From: Phalacrocorax aristotelis
Taxonomy: Eukaryota; Chordata; Aves; Suliformes; Phalacrocoracidae
Length of the DNA: 64,000 bases
Direction: 5' to 3'
Assembly (NCBI RefSeq): GCF_949628215.1
Contig: NC_134285.1
Location: forward strand, 26,612,797-26,676,796
A program made the translations under genes and the position numbers. How positions within the stretch are numbered: the stretch's first letter is position 1; the number at the start of each line of letters is the position of its first letter. Under the pieces are notes generated by a model. The model was not told the DNA's origin and made no database searches. It worked only from the letters and a program-made list of their open reading frames with translations. This document shows positions 1-56,854 of the stretch, one piece after another.

Positions 1-122
1 ACAGCTTAGTATTTTCCCCTCCATATTGTGTAGACATTTCAGAACACCCCTACCTGACCAGTAAGGTGTAGGAGGAACACATGGAGATGAAAGCACAGAG
101 ACCATAGCTCACATTTGAATTA

Positions 123-128
123 TTTATT
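123..128 (-). terminator. HBZ: HBZ poly(A) signal
   Basis: AATAAA on the minus strand, 130 bases past the stop codon. This is a normal 3' UTR length for a globin gene. Cleavage would fall near base 100-110. Bases 1-100 are 3' flank with nothing recognised. Confidence 0.8.
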
Positions 129-257
129 AGGTTTTGCAGATGACCAAGCCCCTGCATAGGGGATTTGAGAGGACTGCATAGGAAGGGGTGAACACCCCAG
201 AGCCTGGCAGCTGGCATGTGCCATGGATGTGCATCCCTCATCCCCTGTGGAGGCTGT

Positions 258-386
258 TTATCTGTACTTCTCAGTCAGAACAGAGGAAACGCTGGACAGG
301 AACTTGTCCCACGCAGCATGAACTTCTGGGGTGAAGTCACTGGGATAGCGGGCAGCCACAGAGCACAGGATACAGTGGGAAAGCAG
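258..386 (-). CDS. HBZ: HBZ exon 3
   Basis: Begins [18 protein letters not shown] after the acceptor TTACAG and ends LTEKYR with a TAA stop at 260-258. This is the C-terminal part of the globin fold, helices G and H. Confidence 0.96.
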   Translation of the reverse strand: MLSHCILCSVAARYPSDFTPEVHAAWDKFLSSVSSVLTEKYR

Positions 387-2362
387 CTGTAAGAAAAAAC
401 AAGATGAAATCCATTGTAATAAGTAACAGTTGTCAGTCTAGGGGTTTGCAAGGCACCTTAGTCCCAGCATGCTCTGGGATGGCAATTACATGCCCCAACC
501 AGGTAGTGCTGCTGCCTGATGCTATGAGTGAAGAAGCAGAGTTGCCTCTGGTATAGGGCAAAAGGCACCTCTTGATACCACTCCCTTTTTCCAAATGTCC
601 CTTCCTTCTGCCCCAAAGGGAAATGCAACAGAGTGGAAGTGTTTAGAATTTACTTTGTTCAAGACAGGTGATATAACTTGACTTGTGAGGGAGGTTCATC
701 AATTACAACAAAGGCAGCAGAGACTCAAGTCTGTCTAACACAAACCATAGGAGCCCCCTGAGTAGTTTTTTGCTCGAGCTAGACCAGATCTTTCATCAAA
801 AGATCCAATCTCAGGTTAAAAAATCAGGTGGGGAACAAGCTGTGACAAGAGTCAACAAGGCTGTGCAGTGCAGTCAGGTATCAAGCTGCTGTTAGCCAAA
901 AAGATCGGTGGTCACTAATTCTGTGATGGTAGTTTTCATCCCTGAAAGTCTCTGTGCTCACTCACCTTGAAGTTCACTGGGTCCACCCTGAGGATGTAAG
1001 CATGCAGCTCACTGAGTTTGGCCAAAGCACCTCTAATGTCGTCAATATGCTTCACAGCTTCCCCGATAGCATTCATGACCTTGGAGCCATGACCACGAAG
1101 CTGAGCTGAGCCTTGGCTGAGATCAAAGTGAGGGAAGTAGGTTTTTGTCTGGGGATAGCTGGAGAAAAGCCTGGAGGAGAACATGAGAATGAGATTCGGC
1201 AGTGGAAATGACATGCATGAGACAATAAAACCTCAGAGCAAGTGCAGTGTAAACCTGCCAGCTAAAGAATTGCATTCCTTCAGTGGTTGTAACAGAATTT
1301 TGGGATCTTGAAGCCTGCATCAAGGTCATCTTTCTGCTCTTAAACCTCTCCTGCAGTATGTGCAGATTAGTCAGAGAGCTAGTCTGTATGTACTAGAGAA
1401 GAATAAGTTAAAATAAGTTAAAAATAATTTTAAACTCAATGCATTTTTTGGTTTTGGGGGGGTGTTTTAAAATAAATAATAGCCTCATATTGTCACTACA
1501 TTTCCTATATTACATTGTAAGCCAGTTTGCAGGATCTTCAAACTCTTATGAGCTGAATGAACCAGAATCAACATGAGTGGTACACAGAGTCCTGGAAGGT
1601 GGAGCACAATATTTTATCTTGAGCTGTAAATAACGTTTAAGTAACTTTGAAAAACATAATAATTTCTGAACAATTTCCAGACTATTATCCCTTTTGTGCC
1701 AGCTTGCCTGATTTGTATGAACTTTGGATTACTGTGCTATACTTCAAGCAGGGGATCCAGTCGTCTTGTTTCCTAACAGTTTGTTACTTATCAACTGGAA
1801 CAATGAAACATGAGTATCCAGTGAATTTAGTGGACAGCTATTCTCTTAATGCCTAGAAATTGCAAGAGAAATTGTATCACTTATACAGAAATTGCATCAC
1901 TTGTACGATAAACCACTTCAAGTTAATTTCCTAACTGTGATAACTGTATTTCAGGACACTGAGTATGAATGACTTTGAATTCGTCACAAGAGCTCCTGGC
2001 TATGAATTCTTCTGAATTGCTATAATGGCAAATAAAATGTTAGAATTGCTTAGAAAATTAAGTTTTGCTGTGATATTTTGAAGACCTCTATTAGCATTTA
2101 GTAGCACAGATATAATTCCAGAAAATTACACACCAAACAACATAGAGGTCATCCATCAACTCTCACCAGTTCCAGTGTGCTCTCAATCATGGAAGTTTTA
2201 CACGAGATGCATCTTAACAGCGAAGCCAGAGGAGGCACCCTCTTTGGAGGGCTCCTGGGGGACTTACCTCTCCAATGATTCTGCCCCAATGGCATCAGCT
2301 TGGGTAGCCACCTTTGCCCAGATGTTGACCACAGCGGCCTTCTCGGCTTGAGTCAGCGTCAT
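258..2362 (-). CDS. HBZ: Embryonic alpha-type (pi/zeta) globin, complete, three exons
   Basis: This gene encodes the embryonic alpha-family globin chain, which pairs with beta-type chains to carry oxygen in primitive red cells. Coding exons on the minus strand are 2362-2268 (95 bp), 1170-966 (205 bp) and 386-258 (129 bp). They total 429 bp, or 142 residues with the initiator Met plus a stop, which is the standard alpha-globin length. The exon phases (split codon AG|G after residue 31, and a break after NFK) are those of all alpha globins. The protein begins [11 protein letters not shown] and ends SSVLTEKYR. The distal His in RGHGSKV and proximal His in LSELHAY are both present. The sequence fits the avian pi/zeta type, not alphaA or alphaD. 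All splice sites are GT-AG, and no lesion is seen. The adult genes alphaD and alphaA would be expected to the left of base 1. HBZ is the ortholog symbol; birds also use pi or HBPI. Confidence 0.96.
387..965 (-). other. HBZ intron 2
   Basis: A 579-bp GT-AG intron. No repeat, RNA gene or clear regulatory cluster was recognised in it. Confidence 0.9.
966..1170 (-). CDS. HBZ: HBZ exon 2 (haem pocket)
   Basis: Starts after a CTCCTCCAG acceptor and ends NFK before a GTGAGTG donor. It reads [20 protein letters not shown] and onward through both haem-contacting histidines. The length of 205 bp is the classical alpha-globin exon 2 length. Confidence 0.96.
1171..2267 (-). other. HBZ intron 1
   Basis: A 1,097-bp AT-rich GT-AG intron. 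The short reading frames in it lack any support. No repeat family was recognised. Confidence 0.9.
2268..2362 (-). CDS. HBZ: HBZ exon 1
   Basis: Residues 1-31 plus two bases of codon 32. The start ATG is at 2362-2360. The donor GTAAGTC occupies 2267-2261. The Met is followed by [10 protein letters not shown], which matches the usual start of the family. Confidence 0.95.
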
Positions 2363-2409
2363 TGTGCAGAAGGGTGCAGGCTCAGGCTCCTTGTAATGAA
2401 CACTCAGAG

Positions 2410-2540
2410 CAGGTTTGGACTCATCGCTCTGGTGGCCCTGGTTATAAAGAGGAAGGGGAGAGCGGACCTTGGCGCCTGTCCACGTTCATTGGTCACTACA
2501 GGGGCCCACCCATGGAGGTGGGAGACTCTTATCTCCTCAT
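2410..2540 (-). promoter_or_regulatory. HBZ: HBZ erythroid promoter
   Basis: Reading upstream from the start codon, the minus strand has a TATA motif (TTATAA, 2447-2442), a CCAAT box (2492-2488) and a CACCC-type motif on the plus strand (CCCACCC, 2505-2511). A GATA motif AGATAAG follows at 2534-2528. This order and spacing are typical of embryonic alpha-globin promoters bound by TBP, NF-Y, KLF and GATA1. Transcription should start near 2415, giving a roughly 50-base 5' UTR. The start site is inferred from TATA spacing. Confidence 0.8.
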
Positions 2541-5500
2541 GAAACAATGCCTATTTCAGCAAGGGTCAGTGCCTGGCCTCCTTGCTTGCTGGTGTTATCA
2601 GCTTCTTGCTTCTTAACGTAATGGCCGTGTGGCCAAAGGAAATTGTCTGGACACATATTGATACGTGAACAGAGAGATACTGCTGGAACATTCCAGCAAC
2701 TGAGCACATCTTTAAGCTAAGGAGCATACGGACTTCAGGCATACTAAGGAGCTTGGAGAAAAATCTGCATTTTCTCCCTTGCCTCACAGACGTGAACCCA
2801 AGACTCTGGGGTCTTCTGCAGCATATCATACACTTCCAGTATATGTGGCTGCCACATGGCCCAATATTTCATATTAAATGATTCCTAAGTAGTGCTAGAG
2901 ACAGGCTGCGAGACGCATGGTATAGTTCAGAGTAAGGGTGAGACCCTTGTTTTTTGAGAATCAGTGGAGATTTTGCCATTTGCTTCAGCACTGCCAGGAC
3001 TTCACTTTCTCAGACTCTTGCAAAGAATGAGACACACATTCCACAATTGATATTGCTTATAACAGCACCGGTAGTAATGATTTCTATGAGTACACGAAGA
3101 GGAAGCTTATGAAATTGAGTATGGCCCTAGAAAAAAGCGTGTGTGTGTGTGTGTGAGAAAGTCCAGTCAGACTTTTTTTTTTATCACTAAATGCTTCACA
3201 CTATTTGTCTTTGATTTCTAGTTCCATGATTCTTACTGTTAGTTATCCCTTGTACTGTAAAATAGCCCTCAGCACCACAGCCAGTGCTGGTGTGTGTGGT
3301 GCTACATGCTGGACATGCATGGAATAGCCTGGTCCCACAATAGATGGCTTGCAGCTTCAGGGAACAGGCACACTTGATGGATGAAGGACCAGACATGCAA
3401 TGGGAAGACCAGCACAGGTCTGTAATCACAGATAAGTAGGCAAAGTGTCAAAGAAATACTCTACTGGAGATGGTCGCTGCTGAACCTCAGGGAATTAATA
3501 TCCTGCTAGCACATGAAGCAGAGGTAAATCTCTCTGCCACCCTGATAAACTACAGCAGCCATACACATCATGACTGGGCTCTGGCAGCCATGGACGGAAA
3601 GCTGGTTGGTACAGTCAGAGGTCAAATAGTGTTCTCTGCCCAAATAGCATTGCACACTTGCACTGGGGAGGTTGGTATGTATAAGCCTGATTCCTTGCCA
3701 AGATGTCTGTGTTGCAAAGTGATGCTACTGGCAGCTACAGAGGATGCTCCCCAGACATGGTTGTCCTGCTGAGAGGAACGTCCTTCCAGGGGTCTAATGA
3801 TACTTGGGTCACGTGTGCATTGGAGTATGTCCAGCCTATGGTTATCTGTACTGAAGCAGCAATGCGGTGCAATCACACCACCCAGCCCCAATAAATGTCA
3901 CACAGGAGCATGCACCAAGCTTGGAGACTCTCTTGGGAGCCATGGTGCAGCTGTGCTATGCTGCTGGGCAGGGGAACCTGACTGCCAGCTGATGTTGGCT
4001 TTGAGGTGGGAGCTAGGCTCCCATGTGTGCTGTGCTTATGGTGGGGATTTCTTCTGTGCCTTCACATGGGGACAGTTCTCTCCTCTCTGGGCATACGCTA
4101 CAGCCTGGAGAAGTTGGTACACTCACTACAAACAGACCCCACTCTCCTGGGGTTGTGGTTCTGCCAATATGTCCTTGGGTCAGGTGGGAATGAAGCAGTG
4201 GTGCTAGAGAAGTGGTAGAGATGGAGTCAGACAGCTGTATTTATCCTCTGGTATCCCTGGTGTCCTGGTGGCTGCAGTGGCACTCGCAGAAGAGCTCTGA
4301 CGCACCCCTGATGCTTTGCACTGGGCTCTGAATTTCAGCCTCCCTGCATGTGAGCTGTCACAAGAAGCAGGAAAAACCTCGTGCTTTCCCAAAGGGCAGG
4401 CACAAGCACTTGATGCTTCTTGGTCTGCAAGCCTGGCTGGGTTTGGTGATCTTGTGTTGTCATCCCCTCTGTGCAGGCCAACACTTTATCTGTGATTTAA
4501 TTTAAGATTGTGTTCAGTACCACAGCTCCCTCCTCAGCCCTCCTGCCCACTGGCTGGGTGGCTGAGTAATGTACTTCTCTTAGTACCTCACTTTAGGAGG
4601 GGATTCAAGAGGGTACTCACCAGAGACCTAGTGAAGGCAATCACTTTATAATAAGGAATATTATCAGAGTGCTCTTTGTATATCCTGCCTTTGATAAATG
4701 CCATATGGACATGTCCAATGAAAACCCAGAATTAACTCTGTCTGGCTATACGGATGCAGTGCAGAGCAGTATCCCATTAAATGTGCCATTGAAGGCATGG
4801 GCAGTGGTCCTTCAGTCAGGGCACAGGGAAAGGTGGTATTCAGTTTATACAGCTTAAATGGATGGAGGTATCAAGGCAGGCTGTATTCATCATACTTTGC
4901 TACATGCATTTTTAAAAACTTGCAGTTTTCCCACAGAAAAGTCACTTTGAAAATAAAGATGTTATTGTTAAATATACTTTTGTATGTTTTTGTCTCCTCC
5001 CCAGAGTCCTGCCTCTTACATTGCCTGCCACATAGCTGTGCTCCAAGCCCTCCTCAGTGAGAGTGCTTTTAATCAGAGACTCAGTCAATGCATGATGGAA
5101 ATGACTGTGACCCAGATATACCCAGGGATAAGGCAGAGACCATCAGCGCTCCTTCCTATTTTGCTGCCCATTGTTTAACCTGAACATTGATCCTCCATGA
5201 CTGTAGGATTAAGGTCTGTGTAGACATGAGGATCAGAGTGATGCCCACACAGGAGAGTTCATCATCGCTGAAAACTTTACGAAATTTGAATTAATTTTCT
5301 GGGAGTTACTCTTGCAGTATCACAAAAGCCAGAGCAGCCAAAAGATGATAGTGGTTTGCCAGAAGGAGCTCACCGCTTGCCCAGGATCAGGGCCACGCTG
5401 AGGGTGGCTGCAGGAACTCCTCAGGAACATAACTGGTGGGAGAAGCGTGATCCTCGGCCACGTGCCACAAGGTGACATGGAGAGTGACCATCTCTGTCCT

Positions 5501-7054
5501 CATGTGGACCTCTCAGCCAAGTTCCTCCATACCAGTGCTCCAGCTGCCCACTGGGTATTGAGACATGGAGATCCTGGCCTGAGCAACGCAAGGAGCTGGA
5601 CAACAAGATTGCTGGTGTTCCCCTGGTCACAGGACTGATACTGAAGCTACGTGAAACCCCTTTGTATTTCCACCTTTGTGAAACCCCACCAGACCTGCCT
5701 TCCTCTCTTGCTGCTGCTTCTCATAGTCATGATTCATAGACCTGTAGAAGAAAGTCCACCCCTGGGCAGATGATGAATCTTTGTGATGAATCTTTGTAAT
5801 TAACCTGTGAAATGTCACCAAAGGTGATTTTTAGTAATAACATAGGTCTTTTTAAATCCTGTTCCAAAAGTAGGCTGCCAGAGTTTCTCATTTTAAAAGG
5901 CAGAAGAGAGTAACAGGCCTGTTTCTTCATTATAAAAGCAGCCCTGACTGTAAATCCAGTGACTGATTGAATGGCACCTCTGAGATCAGGGATAATTTCC
6001 CCAGGGGCCTGTATTCTCCATGGGGACTGCCTCCCCCTCAAAAGGAATTCTGTGGATAAGGTGGCACATATGACTGCTCTAACTCTGAAAATTTTGTGCT
6101 TATTAAGTTTTGTAAAGCTTAAAAAGGGCATCCAAGTCCTGGCTTTATTCTTTGATTTTCTACCAGCTTGCAACATTTTGCTTTAACTAAACCACAGCCT
6201 CCAAGAGCTCAAAATGACAAATATGTCTGCAATTTATTATTTAAGAAAGTACAATTATGCTTTGAAGCAGACACACTGGGAGATTTTAACATAGCTGCCC
6301 AGTGCTGGTGCATGGGGAATGCTCTGCCGTGATAATACGACTGCTCTTTAATCACCCTCAGACAACTTTCCCCCTTCAGTGACACCTTCTCTTTCTGCAG
6401 TTATCACTGGCCTTGTGGAGGATGGCCCTGCAGATTACACCCGCACTGCATGAGCTTATCTCCCTCTTTAGCCATCCACCTCTGCCCCATATCCCCACAG
6501 GGAATTGCTGAGCAACATCTAGAGCGGGGATATCTCAGAGCATTCAAATATTCATATAGTGCAATCAAATGCAGAAGAATTTCCATGCAAAACCCAGGAC
6601 ATCCTCTAACAGAATAGCTGATAATTTTCTGATCTCGGTTAAACACAAAATAAGACGAATGCACCAAGACAGCTGCCAATATTACTCTCACAAATCTAGA
6701 GGCAGGAGTAAGTTTACAGGAACCACAAGACAAGTTGTATCAGTGCTGTAAAGCAACCTGAGGTCTTGCAGTGAACGTGAGAAAGAAGATGAAGCACACC
6801 TTTACAGGAGCATGGGGAGTCAAAAGGTCCCACTTCCACAGCCTGCCTCCTGCAGGCATCCTGTAATGGCAAACCTGCAAGGAAGTGATGAGCCCTCGCT
6901 GCCATTTGCCAGAATCACTAAAAACAACCCAAAAAGACCAGTGCAAAGAAATGGGAACAGGTGGCCCAGGCCTCTAGCAGCCCCTGCATGAGGGCTCCAG
7001 GGCCAGCACCATGGCTGGGGGCCTGGGGGGGGCCGCCACACACAAGCTGGACAC
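2541..7054. other. Intergenic spacer between HBZ and NPRL3
   Basis: About 4.5 kb between the divergently transcribed globin and NPRL3 genes. I saw no exon with flanking splice sites and conserved coding, no tRNA and no recognisable transposon. A (GT)8 tract lies at 3139-3154. Several short frames around 3470-4210 have no family resemblance. In chicken this interval is known to hold an alpha-domain replication origin and hypersensitive sites, but I cannot place those here from motifs alone. Confidence 0.7.
3139..3154. repeat. (GT)8 microsatellite
   Basis: Eight uninterrupted GT units in intergenic DNA, followed about 20 bases later by a short T run. Confidence 0.9.
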
Positions 7055-7420
7055 ATGACTGAACTGGGGGTCCTGGACCATGCTGGGGGCATTGGGCAGA
7101 GCTGGCTGTGGGTAGGTGAAGCACTGGAATAAACTGGGGGTGCCAGAAATGGGGAGTGGTGTCCACGGGAATGTGAAGTACTGGTCTGAATTGGGAACAC
7201 TGGGCTGACTGAGGGAAGTGCTGGGTTGGGGTGAGGGTGGGGTGCTGGGCTGAACTCCAAATCATCTGCTGAAGCGGGACTGCTGGTAGGGCGTGACGAG
7301 GTGGTCTGAACTGTGAGCACTGGTCTGTAGCGGAGGACGGGGCTGCGGGGCGTGAGCGGCTGGTCTAAACTGGGGGCACTGGGTTGCAGTGGGGGACAGG
7401 GCTACAAGGCGCTGGTGCCA
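7055..7420. repeat. Degenerate ~60-bp minisatellite
   Basis: A diverged unit built on CTGGTCTGAACTGGGGGCAC recurs about six times. Equivalent points lie near 7055, 7124, 7181, 7245, 7301 and 7360, giving spacings of 56-69 bases. It runs straight into the NPRL3 CpG island. The copies are strongly diverged, so the array is probably old. It is G-rich on the plus strand. Confidence 0.7.
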
Positions 7421-7545
7421 GCCGCCCTCTGCCCGCAGCCCCGGCCCCGCACAGGTAGCTCCGCCCCGCCGGCAGCCGGGAGTCGCGAGCCGGGCCCGGG
7501 TCGCGGGCGGAAGCGGAAGGCGGCCGCGGCGGGCCCCCTTCCTGC

Positions 7546-7575
7546 GTGCCGTGCCGTGCCGTGCCGTGCCGTGCC
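7546..7575 (+). repeat. (GTGCC)6 pentanucleotide repeat in NPRL3 5' UTR
   Basis: Six perfect GTGCC units end three bases before the NPRL3 start codon. They lie inside the CpG island and most likely inside the 5' UTR. The start codon has a strong context, with G at -3 and G at +4. Confidence 0.9.
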
Positions 7576-7578
7576 GGC

Positions 7579-53858
<46,280 letters not shown>

Positions 53859-55751
53859 CTCTACTGGTAAAGGAAGGGAACCTGCTACACTTGCCATACT
53901 GATAGTCTAAAAGATGCCTAAAAAGTAAAGGAGGTGATTTCAATTCCTTCTTGCCATGTGACACAGAGCAGGTTCTCCCTCTCCACACCTCAATTTCCCA
54001 TCTGCTCCCTGTGGTGATGGCTGAGGCCAGTCTATACGAGGGCTCTGGGGCCTGCCGCAGGACAGCATGTGCTTCCTCACTCCGGCTTCCTGCTGTACCA
54101 TGTTCACAGCCCTTCCCTGACCCGCTCCCTCCCCGGGGCTTGTGAGAGCAGGCCAAGATGATGTCCACTGCAGTGTTACTGACAGTACTTTACCTTTGGG
54201 TGGATGCTGGTGCATCAGAAGTGCTCTCCCAACAACATGACTGCTGGGGTCATGCACCCGCAAGTGCCGTTTGTGAGCAGCCCGTCCCCCACGCCAGAGC
54301 ACACATGGCCTCTGCTCAAGGGCAGACTGGAGCTGGCCCGGCTTTCAGGGAAACATCTCTGGGTGCTGAAGAATTCTGTTTGATCATCGTTATCTGGCAG
54401 CAGTGAGGACATAAGTAGGAAGGCAAAGTATCACAAGTAAACAGCTTCATGAATGAGAATGACTTGCTCACTGTGTTCCAGCTTATTATTTCCTCTCCCC
54501 AGTGTCCTTTAGTAATAAGCATCCATTGGAGCATGACTCTTACCAACCAGCCTATAGGTCTGTGGGTTTTCAGGGATTCCAATTTTCACTGGGAGTGGGG
54601 AGCTTGGTTGTTGAGCGGGACTGAAATGAGCTGGCCAGGCTGCTAGTGTGTGGCCATACTCGTTCCGCACAGCCAGAGGCTGGTGCTAAGGGCACTCAGA
54701 CTTGTCCCCCAGGGCTTGTTTTGTTCCTCCATTTCTCCTTTCTGCAGGAATGGCTGTAGCTGCAGGGAACCAGCCTGGGATAAAGCTATCCAGCTAAAAA
54801 ACAAGATACAGGTCTTTACGTGGCTGTGTTTCCTCATCCAGTTCAGGACTGCTCCTCCACCTGTGCCAGGGCTAGAATGAGAGGTGACAGCCCTGTTTCT
54901 GGGGACAGCAGGAGCTTGTGCCAGCTCACCCCGGCCTGTGTGAGGCCACTGTTCCCCACAGCTGCTTGATACTCTGTGCTGTGTACTCAGGGAAGGCAGG
55001 GGAGGCTTTCATGTCCGTGGTGGCAGCTTCCAGGGGTGGGTGTTGTTGAAAGACTTGTCAGGCTCCTCCTTAAGGCCTTCCCTTATACCACACACACAAG
55101 CTGGAGTTTTTCCCAGAGTTGCAGGCTTTTGCAGAGCAGCTTCACTTGCCCACACAAACTGAGTGAAACGGTGAGCTTTATATAAGTTACCTACCACCAG
55201 CATGGCAGAGTCATGCGGGGGGAGCCCGGTGTCTGCAGCGCACCAGATAATTGATGATAGCCACTTACTCACAGTCCCTTTGGCGAGCCTTCCCCCGCAG
55301 CTGCAAGCAGGGATGTTACAGAAGCGCAAAAGCAATATCTGACCCAAAAATCAGATCAGCATTGCTATAAGGTCCCAGTCCCAGGCAGCCCCCAGCAACT
55401 GCATCTCAAGGTGAGCTACTGAGGTCAGTATAACAAGGGCTGTTGAGAAAGGGCCAAACAAGATTTTTTTCATGTGATGGGGACAAGGGTTTTTAAAAAC
55501 TTGAGCTTTTTTCTTGCATATGAACCCTAAGGTGAGGGTGTACGTGTGTGCCCCTGTGACCCTTCAAACTGCCAGCATGGCTGCAGGTTCCGCCTCAAAT
55601 CCTAGAGGTTTTCCCCCACTGTACGTTGTGGCAGGCTGCAGCACTGCAGAAATCTCAGCATCCGTGCTTTCTCTGTGTTGGTTCACACACTGGTAAGTTT
55701 TGAACTGGTCTCAAAGGCAGCTGGGAAAAACAAAAAACGTTCTCTCAGCTG

Positions 55752-56125
55752 GACGTTATAGACTGGTATAGGTTGGGTGGGGTCTCTGAAGGTATTTTGT
55801 CCAAACCCCTGCTCAAAGAAAATGTGTTAGATCAGGGCACTCAGGAGCTTGTCCAGCAGAGGTTTGAATGGCCCTCAGCTGCTCTGGGCGCCTGTTCCAG
55901 TGTTTGACCACCCTCACGGTGAAAACTTTTTTCCACACAGGTAACGACAATTTCCTGTTTTCCAGCTTGTTCCCTTTGCCTCTCATCCTGTCTGACAGAA
56001 GCCTGGCTCAGTTGTCTTTACACCCTCCCATGAGGTAGCTGTAGACAACAGTAAGATCCATCTTTTACCTCCTCTTCTCCAAGCTCTCATCCTTCCAGTC
56101 AGCTGTGCTGCCATCCAGTCTTCCA
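55752..56125 (-). mobile_element. CR1 fragment, antisense
   Basis: Reverse-complement CR1 words occur in order: GTATAGGTTGGGTGGGGTCT, TTTTGTCCAAACCCCTGCTC, GGCGCCTGTTCCAGTGTTTG, and CTCCTCTTCTCCAAGCT. It is moderately diverged. It lies in the NPRL3-MPG gap, possibly inside the NPRL3 3' UTR. Confidence 0.85.
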
Positions 56126-56300
56126 ACTGTCCCCCTGCAGCAACCAAGTGATGGCCTCTGCTGGGGGCCAGCAGCACTGGGAGCAGCGCAGCAGGTCAGG
56201 GCTGTGACCCTTCACCCCTCATCCACTTTAATTAAGTAGCCGTTAACATCCAAAACCCACCTCAGTTCTGCCTGGGAAACCCACACCAGTCTGCCCCACA

Positions 56301-56306
56301 AATAAA
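56301..56306 (+). terminator. NPRL3: Candidate NPRL3 poly(A) signal
   Basis: The first AATAAA on the plus strand after the NPRL3 stop, 2.44 kb downstream. It would imply a long 3' UTR containing the CR1 relic. A variant hexamer nearer the stop (for example AGTAAA at about 53924) is an alternative. Confidence 0.35.
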
Positions 56307-56341
56307 ATTCTACCATACCCCATTCATTGTAGTAAAGTACA

Positions 56342-56347
56342 TTTATT
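56342..56347 (-). terminator. MPG: MPG poly(A) signal
   Basis: AATAAA on the minus strand, 113 bases past the MPG stop. It is followed on that strand by a T- and G-rich stretch (TTTTATTTGTGGGGCAGAC) suitable as a downstream element. Confidence 0.75.
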
Positions 56348-56459
56348 GTTAAAAACCTCCAAGCCACTATGCCTGCTCCAGCTGCTGCCATGACATAGCT
56401 TAAGGCCAGGATACAGAGCACAGCTCAAGTCCTGATCAGTGGCACACTTGCAAGACTCA

Positions 56460-56854
56460 TCAGCTGCAAGAGAAGTGTCCCATTGCTTCCATCTCTCCCT
56501 CTGTTTTCTTGTCTACAACACTCACAAATTTGTTCCCTCGTAAATAAAACCTGAGAGGTTTTTGTGCCCACTCTCCCCTGTTGCCAATACCAATCCTTGT
56601 TGTAGCTACCATGTCCTGCTCCCCTGGTAGGTCGTGTCCAGGTACCATCCAGATGGCTGCATCCTGAGTCAGGTCCCTTTGGTCAAAAGCCTTATCGATC
56701 CCAAATGCTTGGCAGAGCTTGGAGGGCCCGTTACACAGCTGCCAGTCCTTCAGCAGCTTTGTGGGTCCTTTTCTTGAAGCACTGCGCAGCTCTCTCATTG
56801 CATCCAAACCCTGAAGAGGTTCCAAAGAACGAAGTAACACTGCAGCCCCTTCCC
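56460..56854 (-). CDS. MPG: MPG last coding exon
   Basis: Starts after TTCTGCACAG with GEGAAVLLRSLEPLQGLDAM and continues through NGPSKLCQAFGIDKAFDQRD to EWAQKPLRFYLRGNKFVSVV. The stop is TGA at 56462-56460. It matches the C-terminal half of the MPG fold. Confidence 0.95.

Larger units (their letters stand above)
53859..56341 (+). other. NPRL3 3' UTR and convergent gap to MPG
   Basis: About 2.5 kb between the NPRL3 stop and the MPG poly(A) signal. No AATAAA or ATTAAA occurs on the plus strand until 56301. A CR1 relic fills 55752-56125. No other gene is supported. Confidence 0.8.

Noticed and set aside
3470-4207. Overlapping reading frames of 100 and 136 residues in the HBZ-NPRL3 spacer
   Set aside because: No recognisable domain, Cys/Trp-rich composition of the kind random G/T-rich DNA gives, no promoter or splice context, and other frames are equally open.
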